A stretch of DNA of 12,923 nt from Actinobacteria bacterium UBA4719 (GTDB lineage Bacteria; Actinomycetota; Actinomycetes; Actinomycetales; Dermatophilaceae): the NCBI GenBank assembly GCA_002404345.1, contig DHJN01000189.1, positions 1-12,923 of the forward strand, read 5' to 3'. Both the position numbers and the translations under genes were made by a program. This document shows, one piece after another, positions 6,487 through 12,923 of this stretch. The notes under the pieces are model-generated. The model was not told where the DNA came from. It saw only the letters and a program-made list of their open reading frames with translations, and made no database searches. How positions within the stretch are numbered: the first letter of the stretch is position 1; every line of letters starts with the position of its first letter.

Positions 6487-7551
6487 CTATCCGCTCGCAG
6501 GTGACGAGCCGGCCGAGCTGGCCGACCCGGCCGAGCTGGCATACGCCTCGAGCGCCGCACGCGCCCCCTGGTGAACCTCTTGGGCGAGCTCCGGGGGCTC
6601 GAGCACGGTGGCCGCTGAACCCAGTCGCCACATCAGGCGGCGCAGCCAGGCGGTGTCGGCGGTCCGCAGAGTGATGACCGCGCCCCCGCCGGGGGTCGGC
6701 TCGATGCTCTCGGTCGGGTAGTAGTCGCCGACCCAGACCGCCCCGGGTCCGAGCTTGAGCCGGACGAGCTGGTCGTCGGCGTGCGGCGTGAACACCCCGG
6801 CGTCCAGGTCGCGAGGCTCGGCGGTGGCGGGTGGCGTGCCGTCCGCATCCAGGATGGTGAGGGACTCGATCCGGTCCAGGCGGAACAGCCGAACGTCCTC
6901 GGCCCGGTGGCACCAGCCCTCGAGGTACCAGTGGGCGTCGAAGTTGATGACCCGCATCGGGTCGACGTCGCGCTCTGTGGACTCATCCCGCCCGGGGACC
7001 AGATAACGCAGGTGAACGCGCCGACGGGCAGCCAGCGCCTGCTGGGCCTGAGCCAACGCCTCCTCGCCGGTTCCCTCGTCGATCAGCACCTGGATGCGAG
7101 AGCTCCCCGCGGACGCCGAACCGGTGGCCGCCTCGAGCTTGGCCAGTGCGCGAACGACGGCGTCCCGCTCGCCGATCCCGGGAACCGCGGCCAGGGCGCG
7201 CAGCCCCACGATCAGGGCCAGGGCCTCGTCGACGCCGAGGCGCAGCGGCCGGTTGATCGCGTCCGCGTTGCCCAGGAACACCCGGCCGCTCTCCCACTCG
7301 GCCTCGATCAGATCACCGTGATAGCCACCGGGAGTGCCGCACAGAAACAGCAGCGCCAGATCGGCTTCGATCTGGGCCGGCGTCACGGCGAACTCGCGCG
7401 CCGCGTCCTCGATCTCGACCCCCTGCCGGTTGAGCAGCCACGGCACCATCGTCAGCAGTCGCGACAGCCTGGTGGTGGCCGACTCCGACGGCTGACCAGC
7501 GGGCCTGCGCTGCCCGGACTTCCGCTGCCCGGACTTCCCCTTGGGACTCAT
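6487..7551 (-). CDS. pafC: WYL-domain transcriptional regulator PafC
   Basis: A 354-aa subunit of the PafB-PafC heterodimer, which in mycobacteria activates recA and other DNA repair genes independently of LexA and binds single-stranded DNA during damage. Seen: a basic N-terminal extension with a KSGQR repeat (1-25), a helix-turn-helix-like region (26-95, RLSRLLTMVPWLLNRQGVEI), a WYL domain around 170-235 with HWYLEGW at 207-213 and the Arg-rich RLFRLDRIE (221-229), and a C-terminal WCX-like region to about 338. The tail ASSAGSASSAGS is a second repeat. The start is ATG at 7551, whose ATGA overlaps the pafB stop by 4 nt; the open frame extends to 7731 but that part is antiphase pafB. Translational coupling suits a 1:1 complex. 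Length and order are typical. Confidence 0.95.
   Translation of the reverse strand: MSPKGKSGQRKSGQRRPAGQPSESATTRLSRLLTMVPWLLNRQGVEIEDAAREFAVTPAQIEADLALLFLCGTPGGYHGDLIEAEWESGRVFLGNADAINRPLRLGVDEALALIVGLRALAAVPGIGERDAVVRALAKLEAATGSASAGSSRIQVLIDEGTGEEALAQAQQALAARRRVHLRYLVPGRDESTERDVDPMRVINFDAHWYLEGWCHRAEDVRLFRLDRIESLTILDADGTPPATAEPRDLDAGVFTPHADDQLVRLKLGPGAVWVGDYYPTESIEPTPGGGAVITLRTADTAWLRRLMWRLGSAATVLEPPELAQEVHQGARAALEAYASSAGSASSAGSSPASG
6509..6540 (-). repeat. 18-bp in-frame tandem repeat at the pafC 3' end, 1.8 copies
   Basis: ccggccgagctggccgac at 6509-6526 is followed by its first 14 bases at 6527-6540. It encodes the SSAGSASSAGS tail of PafC, beyond the conserved domain. Confidence 0.75.
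7511..7540 (-). repeat. 15-bp in-frame tandem duplication at the pafC 5' end
   Basis: tgcccggacttccgc (7511-7525) and tgcccggacttcccc (7526-7540) differ at one base. They encode the basic KSGQR-KSGQR extension (residues 6-15). Confidence 0.8.
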
Positions 7552-8561
7552 CCGCCCGCCCCTTCGCTGCCGGTTGTCGGGCCGGACGCCGGACCGAGCG
7601 CCCCGGTCAGCCTGCGGATCACGGAGTCCCTGAGCTCGGTGGGGTCCTCGACCACGACATCTGGGCCGAAGCTGCTGATCTCCTCGGCAAAGGCCGCGGT
7701 GTCGGTGAAGTCGACGGAGATCAGCGACCACATGTCACCGGTCGGCGCCACCGTAGTGGCTCGCCGGCGCAGGCTGTGCCCGGCGCCCACCCGCACCCGC
7801 AGGGCCGCCGGCTGGGGGTCGCGCGCGACGGCCACGGTGCTGATCATGGCCTTCGGCTGATGATCTGCGGGCACCTCGTATGACGAGGGCTTGCCATCGG
7901 TGGCGACCTCGCCCTCGATCCGGCCCAGCCGGAATACCCGCGGTGCGTTCCGGTCGGTGTCGAAGCCGGTGAGGTACCAGCGACCGTGCCAGGACGCGAT
8001 CCCCCACGGCTGGACGTGACGGATCGCGACCTCGCCAGAGCCTGCAGTCCGGTAGGTGAAGGCCACCGGAGTGCGTCTCAGCACGGCGTTCTTCGCCGCT
8101 TCGAAGGCGGGCTCGGCGGTCCGGACCCTGGGCACGATACCGATCAGCGAGGAGTCGTCGCGTTCCACGCCGGCAGCCTCGAGCTTGCGCAGGGCCTGGG
8201 CTGCGGGACCGGCGAGACTGGCCTGCGCCCAGGCCCGACTGGCCAGACCGAGAACCGCCAGCTCGTCGGCGGCAAAGGAGATCTCCGGCAGGGCGTACTC
8301 GCGGCGGTCGATGCGATACCCGGGCTCGTCCTCGAAGAGCGCATCGAACGGCTCGGTCACCAGCGGGATGCCGAGGTCGCGCAGCTCGTCCTTGTCGCGC
8401 TCGAACATCCGGTCGAAAGCCTCGTCGGACGCGCTCGTGCCGTACTGCGGCACCACGTCGCGGATCTTGGCCTTGGACAGCGGTCTTCGGGTGTAGAGCA
8501 GGCAGATCACCAGGTTGAGCAGGCGCTCGGTCTTGGCGGCCGCATTGGGCTGAGTGCTCAT
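7548..8561 (-). CDS. pafB: WYL-domain transcriptional regulator PafB
   Basis: A 337-aa partner of PafC in the DNA damage response activator; despite the name it is not part of the proteasome. Seen: an N-terminal winged-helix-like region (about 9-95) with TERLLNLVICLLYTRRPLSK and the family hallmark DEAFDRMFERDKDELRDLGIP (46-66), a WYL domain with GRWYLTGFDTDRNAPRVFRL (193-212), and a C-terminal region to about 320. I place the start at ATG 8561 (MSTQPNAAAKTERLLN) because PafB homologues begin this way; the open frame continues to 8771 but that stretch is antisense to the DUF3866 gene. There is no clear Shine-Dalgarno, and TAGCGT lies 8 nt upstream. The 64-bp divergent spacer must hold both promoters. 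An SOS-box-like palindrome lies inside the gene at 8401-8416. Confidence 0.95.
   Translation of the reverse strand: MSTQPNAAAKTERLLNLVICLLYTRRPLSKAKIRDVVPQYGTSASDEAFDRMFERDKDELRDLGIPLVTEPFDALFEDEPGYRIDRREYALPEISFAADELAVLGLASRAWAQASLAGPAAQALRKLEAAGVERDDSSLIGIVPRVRTAEPAFEAAKNAVLRRTPVAFTYRTAGSGEVAIRHVQPWGIASWHGRWYLTGFDTDRNAPRVFRLGRIEGEVATDGKPSSYEVPADHQPKAMISTVAVARDPQPAALRVRVGAGHSLRRRATTVAPTGDMWSLISVDFTDTAAFAEEISSFGPDVVVEDPTELRDSVIRRLTGALGPASGPTTGSEGAGG
8401..8416. promoter_or_regulatory. SOS-box-like palindrome inside pafB
   Basis: TCGAAC-ATCC-GGTCGA matches the actinobacterial LexA consensus TCGAAC-N4-GTTCGA at 11 of 12 positions. It lies 145-160 nt inside pafB, where it encodes FDRMFE, a conserved PafB stretch. 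Protein constraint can explain it, so a regulatory role is speculative. Confidence 0.2.
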
Positions 8562-8569
8562 GTGGGTCG

Positions 8570-8575
8570 ACGCTA
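8570..8575 (-). promoter_or_regulatory. Putative -10 hexamer of pafB
   Basis: TAGCGT lies 8 nt before the ATG at 8561. With no Shine-Dalgarno visible, a leaderless or near-leaderless pafB transcript is plausible. No -35 was recognised. Confidence 0.3.
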
Positions 8576-8612
8576 CCGGACCAGGAGGCACCACGTGAGG
8601 TGTCACCAGCAC

Positions 8613-8618
8613 TACAGT
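8613..8618 (+). promoter_or_regulatory. Putative -10 hexamer of the DUF3866 gene
   Basis: TACAGT lies 7 nt before the GTG at 8626, in a 64-bp divergent spacer shared with pafB. The spacing fits transcription starting on the GTG. No Shine-Dalgarno is present. Confidence 0.4.
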
Positions 8619-8625
8619 TCGGGAC

Positions 8626-9774
8626 GTGATCCACTGGCGCGAGGCAACCGTCGAACGGCTCCGGGAACAGTGGCCCGGAGCCGCAGAGTATGACGTGACA
8701 CTGCACGACGGGATGCCGCACGACGGGATGCCGCACGACGGGATGCCGCACGACGGGACGCGCGGTCTCACGGGCGAGACGATCCCGGCCCTGGCCTACA
8801 CCGACCTGGTGGGGAAGCCCCAGCCCGGTGACCGGGTCCTGGTCAATGTCAGTGCACTGGAGCTCGGGCTGGGAACGGGTGGGATGGCCCTCATCGTGGC
8901 AATCCCTGACCGCCTACCAGCCGACCCGCAACCCAGCCCCGGGCACATCGTCAAGGCGCGATACACGCCCATGCAAACGGTGGTCCTCGGCGTCGACGAG
9001 CAGGAAAGCCCGCATCACGAGGTGCTGCGCGACGCCACGGGGATCGACGCGATGCCCGTCATCCTGGCCGACCTGCACTCTGCCGTGCCTGCCATCCTGG
9101 CGGGACTGCGCGACGCCAACCCGCAGATCCGGGCCGTTTATGTGATGACTGACGGCGGTGCCCTGCCCATGGCGTTCTCCCGCTCGGTGGCCGGGTTGCG
9201 GGCGGCCGGCTGGCTGGCCGGCACCGTCACCGTGGGTCAGGCCTTCGGCGGCGACCTTGAGGCCGTCAACGTGCACACCGGTCTGCTGGCCTCGGCCCAC
9301 GTCCTGCACGCCGACGTGACCATCGTCGCCCAGGGCCCGGGCAACCTGGGCACGGGCTCCCCGTGGGGCTACTCCGGCGTGGCGACCGGCGAGGCGATCA
9401 ATGCCACCGCCGTGCTGGGGGGCCGTGCCGTCGCTTCGCTGCGCGTCTCCGAAGCCGACGAGCGCGAACGACACCGAGGTATCTCCCACCACAGCCTGAC
9501 GGCATACGGCCGGGTGGCCATGGCATCGGCAGACCTGCCGGTCCCGTTGCTGGGCGGAGCGTTCGGTGACCGTGTCCTGGCACAGGCAAGAGACCTCGTC
9601 CAGGGCAGCGCAGGTCGACTTCGGCTCCACGAGGTCGACGTCGCTGGCCTGGTTGACGCACTGGCCACGAGCCCGGTGCGGTTGTCGACCATGGGTCGTG
9701 GCCTTGACCAGGATCAGGCGTCCTTCGTGACCGCAGCGGCGGCCGGTCGTTTCGCCGCAGCCCTGCTGCTTTGA
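8626..9774 (+). CDS. DUF3866 family protein
   Basis: A 382-aa protein of a conserved actinobacterial family without assigned function. Seen: the start MIHWREATVERLREQWPGAAEY, then an inserted HDGMP repeat (27-44), and then typical family sequence: ALAYTDLVGKPQPGDRVLVNVSALELGLGTGG (56-86), GHIVKARYTPMQTVVLGVDEQ (106-126), YVMTDGGALPMAFSRSVAGL (172-191), TVGQAFGGDLEAVNVHTGL (202-220) and QGPGNLGTGSPWGYSG (236-251). No signal peptide or membrane helix is visible. The Gly-rich motifs suggest ligand binding but I would not name a substrate. The GTG start follows TACAGT by 7 nt, and the Met-Ile-x-Trp beginning fits the family. It is the only intact plus-strand gene here and interrupts the minus-strand pafA-to-pafBC series. 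It is divergent from pafB and convergent with the small FKBP gene. Confidence 0.9.
   Translation: MIHWREATVERLREQWPGAAEYDVTLHDGMPHDGMPHDGMPHDGTRGLTGETIPALAYTDLVGKPQPGDRVLVNVSALELGLGTGGMALIVAIPDRLPADPQPSPGHIVKARYTPMQTVVLGVDEQESPHHEVLRDATGIDAMPVILADLHSAVPAILAGLRDANPQIRAVYVMTDGGALPMAFSRSVAGLRAAGWLAGTVTVGQAFGGDLEAVNVHTGLLASAHVLHADVTIVAQGPGNLGTGSPWGYSGVATGEAINATAVLGGRAVASLRVSEADERERHRGISHHSLTAYGRVAMASADLPVPLLGGAFGDRVLAQARDLVQGSAGRLRLHEVDVAGLVDALATSPVRLSTMGRGLDQDQASFVTAAAAGRFAAALLL
8704..8757 (+). repeat. 15-bp in-frame tandem repeat in the DUF3866 gene, 3.6 copies
   Basis: Three perfect units cacgacgggatgccg at 8704, 8719 and 8734 plus a partial unit at 8749-8757 encode HDGMP x3 and HDG (residues 27-44). 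Perfect identity indicates recent expansion. Confidence 0.95.
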
Positions 9775-9800
9775 TTTGCCGCAAACGCTGCCGATTGGAG

Positions 9801-9877
9801 CGGCTCAGTGCTTTAAGCGGCTCAGTGCTTTTATCGGCTCAGTCCATCGAACGGCTCAGTACTTTGAACGGCTCAGT
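9801..9877. repeat. 17-bp-period direct-repeat array, 5 copies of CGGCTCAGT
   Basis: The 9-mer CGGCTCAGT starts at exactly 9801, 9818, 9835, 9852 and 9869, separated by 8-nt AT-richer spacers that differ (gctttaag, gcttttat, ccatcgaa, actttgaa). The last copy overlaps the stop codon of the small FKBP gene. The array fills most of the 98-bp spacer between two convergent genes. The period is not a multiple of 3 and no ORF uses it. There is no inverted repeat able to form a strong terminator hairpin. Confidence 0.95.
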
Positions 9878-10259
9878 GAGCGTCGACCAGGTCCACGACG
9901 AAGATGAGGGCCTCTCCCGGCTTGATCGCTCCACCGGCGCCGCGGTCGCCATAGGCGAGGTTTGCGGGGATGGTCAGCTTGCGGCGACCGCCAACCTTCA
10001 TGCCCACGATGCCGTCGTCCCAGCCCTGGATGACCTGGCCGACGCCTAGACGGAAGTCCAGCGGTGCACCGCGGTTCCAGGAAGCGTCGAACTCCTCGCC
10101 GGTCGAGTGCGCAACTCCGACATAGTGGGCGCTGATGGTATCGCCGACCTTTGCCTCCACGCCATCGCCCTGCTTGAGGTCCTCGATGATCAGGTCGGTG
10201 GGGGCGGCGTCGCCCGGGAAGTCGATCTCTGGCTTGGTGGTGGTGGGGTCAAAAACCAT
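9873..10259 (-). CDS. FKBP-type peptidyl-prolyl cis-trans isomerase (small, cytosolic)
   Basis: A 128-aa single-domain FKBP that catalyses cis-trans isomerisation of Xaa-Pro bonds. Seen: the domain spans about 20-127 with the canonical pocket residues Tyr46 (SAHYVG), Phe57-Asp58 (EEFDAS), Val76-Ile77 and Trp80 (GQVIQGWDDGI), and Tyr103 (LAYGDRG). All key aromatic positions look intact, so it should be active. No signal peptide is seen, hence cytosolic. The ATG at 10259 has AAAGG 10 nt upstream. It follows the FKBP lipoprotein gene by 47 bp, probably in one operon with pafA upstream. The stop codon lies inside the last copy of the 17-bp repeat array. Confidence 0.96.
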   Translation of the reverse strand: MVFDPTTTKPEIDFPGDAAPTDLIIEDLKQGDGVEAKVGDTISAHYVGVAHSTGEEFDASWNRGAPLDFRLGVGQVIQGWDDGIVGMKVGGRRKLTIPANLAYGDRGAGGAIKPGEALIFVVDLVDAH

Positions 10260-10306
10260 GATGGTCGGGCCTTTCAGTCGGAGATGATGCAGTCAGAGGT
10301 GATGGG

Positions 10307-11263
10307 TCAGCTGGCTGCCAGGATGTCGACGATGAAGACGATCGTGTCGGTGCCCTTGATACCCGCCTGCGGGTTGCCCGCCTTGCCGTAGCCCTCGGTC
10401 GGCGGGAGCACGAGCAGCACGCGACTACCGACGGTCTGCCCCACGATGCCCTTGTCGAAGCCCGGCACAAGTTGGCCCACGCCCACGGGCCGCTTGAGCT
10501 GATTGCCCGAGGTGTACGAGGAGTCGAAGACCTTGCCGGTGCCGTAGACCAGGCCGGTGTAGGCGGCGGTGAGCTCCTGACCGGCCTCGACCACAGCCCC
10601 CTTGCCCTTGATCAGCGGCTGGACGACCAGCTTGGCTGACGGCTGGGTCTTGGGCACAGTCACGACGGGAACGCCCTTGGCGTCCTCTTTCACGGTGGGC
10701 AGTCCTGCGGGGGGCTTGACTGGGTCACCGGTGGCCTTCGTCAACGGCTTCGGCGGTGTAGCTGCGGAGACCAGGTCGATGAGGAAGACGACGTTGTCGG
10801 TGGGGCCGAAGCCGGCCTGGGGGCTGCCCTGGGGGCCGAAGGCATCTGCCGGCGGGATCGCGACCAGCAACCGGGAGCCGAGGTGCTGGCCCGTCAAGCC
10901 CTTGCTCAGTCCCTTGCTCAGGACCCCGTTGGTCGACGAGAGATCCACGCGCTGAGTCTTCTTGTCGAAGCTGGACGCGATCTGCTTGCCGTCCTTGCCG
11001 TTGAACACGACGTAGTTGAACGTGACGGTGTTGGCCTTGGACACCGTGGCACCCTTGCCTGCGGTGATGACCTTGGTGGTCGTGTCCTTCACGCTCACGG
11101 GCTTGGTCTTGAAGAGCAGTGTGGGTGCCTTGGCCGGGCCACCCACCGTGATGCCGTCCAGGGCGCCGGCCGGCTTGACGTCGGTATTGGCCGAGCTGCA
11201 GGCCGCGAGGAATAGCAGGGGTATGAATGCGCAGGACACAACTCGTAAACGGAACAGACGCAC
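10307..11263 (-). CDS. Lipoprotein with two tandem FKBP peptidyl-prolyl isomerase domains
   Basis: A 318-aa protein exported and lipidated on the outer face of the membrane, likely a folding factor for secreted proteins. Seen: signal peptide with RLFRLR then a hydrophobic core, and lipobox LAAC with Cys22. FKBP domain 1 spans about 60-167 and FKBP domain 2 about 200-318, joined by a Pro/Lys-rich linker. Domain 2 keeps the pocket (AYTGLV, KVFDSSY, GQLVPGFDKGI, EGYG), with Phe in place of the usual Trp. In domain 1 the FDSS motif is IASS and the equivalent of GQLVPGF is GVLSKGL, so this copy is probably weak or inactive. I chose GTG 11263 because AAAGG sits 7 nt upstream and it puts the signal peptide at the N-terminus; the open frame reaches 11356 but overlaps the pafA end and would bury the signal. 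It follows pafA by 89 bp. Confidence 0.93.
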   Translation of the reverse strand: MRLFRLRVVSCAFIPLLFLAACSSANTDVKPAGALDGITVGGPAKAPTLLFKTKPVSVKDTTTKVITAGKGATVSKANTVTFNYVVFNGKDGKQIASSFDKKTQRVDLSSTNGVLSKGLSKGLTGQHLGSRLLVAIPPADAFGPQGSPQAGFGPTDNVVFLIDLVSAATPPKPLTKATGDPVKPPAGLPTVKEDAKGVPVVTVPKTQPSAKLVVQPLIKGKGAVVEAGQELTAAYTGLVYGTGKVFDSSYTSGNQLKRPVGVGQLVPGFDKGIVGQTVGSRVLLVLPPTEGYGKAGNPQAGIKGTDTIVFIVDILAAS

Positions 11264-11269
11264 ACGAAG

Positions 11270-11275
11270 ACCTTT
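11270..11275 (-). promoter_or_regulatory. Ribosome binding site that fixes the FKBP lipoprotein start
   Basis: AAAGGT on the minus strand, with 7 nt between AAAGG and the GTG at 11263. It favours this GTG over upstream in-frame starts. Confidence 0.65.
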
Positions 11276-11352
11276 GATCGTTGGTGAGGGACTCACTCCA
11301 CCATAGTCACGATATGTGCTTTCCGAACCCCAATCGCCTGGGGATTCGTCGA

Positions 11353-12714
11353 TCACATGCCCTCGATCAGCCGCTCGACACGGGCGTCAACTGCGGCAAA
11401 GGGGTCCTTGCACAGGACAGTCCGCTGCGCCTGGTCGTTGAGCTTGAGATGGACCCAGTCCACGGTGAAGTCCCGTTTGTGCTCCTGGGCGGCGCGGATG
11501 AAGTCGCCGCGCAGCTTGGCCCTCGTAGTCTGCGGCGGCACGGTCTTCGCCTCGAAGATCTCGGGTTCAGAACAGACACGGGCCGCGTTGCCGTGACGTT
11601 GCAGGAGATAGAACAGACCGCGCTGACGATTGATGTCGTGGTAGGCCAGATCGAGCTGGGCGACCCGTGGGCTGGACAGGCTCAGGTTGTGTTTGGCCGC
11701 GTAGCGCGAGATCAGCCGGTACTTGATGATCCAGTCGATCTCGGTACCCACCAGGGCCAGGTCCCCCTTGCTCACCGCGGTCAGCGTCCGCTGCCACAGG
11801 TCCAGAACGGTCTTGTGGATAGGGTCGTCCAGGCCCTCGCGATCGACGAACTCCGTGGCCCGTTCGTAGTACTCCTGCTGGATCTCCAGGGCGCTCAGCT
11901 CACGACCATTCGCAAGCTTGACCTTCTTGCGGCCGGTGATGTCGTGGCTGATCTCGCGGATGGCCCGGATCGGGTTCTCGAGCGTCAGATCCCGCATCAC
12001 CACACCGGCTTCGATCATCCGCAGCACGAGATCCGCTGAGCCGACCTTGAGCATCGTGGTCGTCTCGCTCATGTTGGAGTCGCCCACGATGACATGGAGC
12101 CGACGGTACTTCTCGGCGTCAGCGTGTGGCTCGTCCCTGGTGTTGATGATGGGGCGCGAGCGAGTGGTGGCGCTGGAGACGCCCTCCCAGATGTGGTCCG
12201 CCCGCTGGCTGACGCAGTATGTCGCTCCACGGGACGTCGTCGTGATCTTGCCGGCGCCGCAGGTGATCTGGCGGCTGACCAGGAACGGGATCAGGATGTC
12301 GGACAGCTTCTGGAACTCCCCTGCCCGGCCGACCAGAAAGTTCTCGTGGCAGCCGTAGGAGTTGCCCGCCGAGTCGGTGTTGTTCTTGAAGACATAGATC
12401 TCGCCCGCGATGCCCTCATCGGCAATCCGTTGCTGGGCGTCGGCCGCAAGTCCCTCGACGATGCGCTCCCCGGCCTTGTCATGGGTGACCAGCTGTCGGA
12501 CGTCGTCACATTCGGGTGTGGCGTACTCGGGGTGGCTGCCCACGTCGAGATACAGACGGGAACCGTTGGCGAGAAACACGTTTGAGGACCGACCCCACGA
12601 CACGACCTTGCGGAAGAGGTAGCGCGCCACCTCATCAGGAGTCAGACGCCGCTGGCCGTCGAACGTGCAGGTGACCCCGTACTCATTCTCGATACCGAAG
12701 ATGCGGCGATCCAT
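11353..12714 (-). CDS. pafA: Pup-protein ligase PafA
   Basis: A 453-aa glutamine-synthetase-like ligase that uses ATP to join the C-terminal Glu of Pup to substrate lysines, marking proteins for the bacterial proteasome. Seen: GIENEYG at 7-13 with the metal/ATP-binding Glu9, [16 protein letters not shown] at 53-68 with the catalytic-base Asp57, the fingerprint [18 protein letters not shown] in the first third, [20 protein letters not shown] in the middle, and the C-terminal [20 protein letters not shown], all near-identical to known PafA. Start at ATG 12714 gives [13 protein letters not shown], as expected, and the length matches the M. tuberculosis protein (452 aa). TAGAGT lies 6 nt upstream, so the mRNA may be leaderless. 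The pup/prc genes usually found upstream would lie beyond the right edge. It is distinguished from the related depupylase Dop by GIENEYG and by its neighbours. Confidence 0.98.
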   Translation of the reverse strand: MDRRIFGIENEYGVTCTFDGQRRLTPDEVARYLFRKVVSWGRSSNVFLANGSRLYLDVGSHPEYATPECDDVRQLVTHDKAGERIVEGLAADAQQRIADEGIAGEIYVFKNNTDSAGNSYGCHENFLVGRAGEFQKLSDILIPFLVSRQITCGAGKITTTSRGATYCVSQRADHIWEGVSSATTRSRPIINTRDEPHADAEKYRRLHVIVGDSNMSETTTMLKVGSADLVLRMIEAGVVMRDLTLENPIRAIREISHDITGRKKVKLANGRELSALEIQQEYYERATEFVDREGLDDPIHKTVLDLWQRTLTAVSKGDLALVGTEIDWIIKYRLISRYAAKHNLSLSSPRVAQLDLAYHDINRQRGLFYLLQRHGNAARVCSEPEIFEAKTVPPQTTRAKLRGDFIRAAQEHKRDFTVDWVHLKLNDQAQRTVLCKDPFAAVDARVERLIEGM

Positions 12715-12720
12715 GACCTC

Positions 12721-12726
12721 ACTCTA
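12721..12726 (-). promoter_or_regulatory. Putative -10 hexamer for a leaderless pafA transcript
   Basis: TAGAGT lies 6 nt before the ATG at 12714, the distance expected if transcription starts on the A. A weak alternative is GAGG 3 nt before the ATG acting as a ribosome site. No clear -35 is seen. Confidence 0.4.
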
Positions 12727-12739
12727 GGCGTGCCGGGAC

Positions 12740-12760
12740 CGCTACGCGCTGAGCGAAGCG
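12740..12760. promoter_or_regulatory. Inverted repeat upstream of pafA
   Basis: CGCTACGC, a 5-nt loop (gctga), then GCGAAGCG: an 8-bp stem with one mismatch. It ends about 14 bp upstream of the pafA -10 candidate, so it could be an operator, or a hairpin at the end of an upstream gene outside the window. No T tract follows it. The rest of 12761-12923 shows no gene I can support. Confidence 0.3.
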
Positions 12761-12923
12761 GAGTGTTCTTCCTCGACCCGTCGCGACGGCGTGTCTGGTC
12801 CACTGCGCCGGTACTTCCCAATACTCTCAGCGTCACCACAACCCCCCAAGCGTTGGCATGACAGTTGAATCCGCCCACCAGGTCCCGGAGAATGCCACAC
12901 CCAGTCTCTTGTCTCACCAGTCT

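Noticed and set aside
6476..6913. 5' extension of the frame containing the 104-aa membrane protein
   Set aside because: It is out-of-phase pafC sequence rich in Arg/Pro; the hydrophobic start and gene spacing favour ATG 6475.
8601..8618. TGTC-N8-TACAGT before the DUF3866 gene as a PafBC-type promoter
   Set aside because: The known motif needs 12 nt between TGTC and TANNNT (RGTG plus N8); here there are 8, so only the -10 was kept.
9801..9877. The 17-bp repeats as a CRISPR array
   Set aside because: Repeat cores of 9 bp and spacers of 8 bp are far below CRISPR sizes, and no cas gene is present.
10899..10922. 12-bp tandem repeat (LSKGLSKGL) in the FKBP lipoprotein as another expansion
   Set aside because: Aligned with domain 2 this segment has the same length (17 residues between the flanking Gly), so no unit has been added.
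12642..12917. 91-codon minus-strand frame upstream of pafA, and a frame open from the right edge to the TAG at 12742-12744
   Set aside because: Neither shows GC3 bias or family-like sequence; the first overlaps the pafA start out of frame. The second might be the tail of an upstream gene but cannot be supported.

Overview
This is a high-GC window whose gene content and codon use point to an actinobacterium. The order pafA - FKBP - FKBP - pafB - pafC - tatA - tatC - helY, read leftwards on the minus strand, is the pupylation/Tat neighbourhood of Actinobacteria. The presence of FKBP genes between pafA and pafB suggests a Micrococcales-type genome such as Intrasporangiaceae; that family placement is an inference from gene order, not a search result.

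Right to left. PafA (11353-12714, Pup ligase) is followed by a two-domain FKBP lipoprotein (10307-11263) and a small cytosolic FKBP (9873-10259). A convergent plus-strand gene encodes a DUF3866 protein (8626-9774). Its 3' spacer with the small FKBP holds a 17-bp-period direct-repeat array. The DUF3866 gene diverges from pafB-pafC (8561-6487; stop and start overlap by 4 nt), the WYL-domain heterodimer that activates the LexA-independent DNA damage response in mycobacteria. A 104-aa membrane/coiled-coil protein, tatA, tatC and the Ski2/Mtr4-like helicase helY follow in one direction.

Left of helY the region is accessory. A protein of about 385 aa is broken by three same-polarity frameshifts and one stop (606-1766). 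Beyond it is the 5' part of a 13E12/DUF222-family gene (470 to beyond the left edge).

Two patterns stand out. (1) The start of the DUF222 gene carries a composite DNA-damage promoter: a PafBC-type element (TGTCG, then 11 nt, then TAAATT) and a LexA-box-like palindrome that overlaps the -10 and the start codon. A gene about 6 kb from pafBC may therefore be read by both damage regulators. (2) Short tandem repeats recur through otherwise conserved genes. They occur in helY (15 bp), tatC (21/24 bp), tatA (12 bp), both ends of pafC (15 and 18 bp) and the DUF3866 gene (15 bp), always in multiples of 3, while the intergenic array has a 17-bp period. Several starts (pafA, pafB, DUF3866, helY, DUF222) have a TANNNT hexamer 6-8 nt upstream, consistent with leaderless mRNAs.
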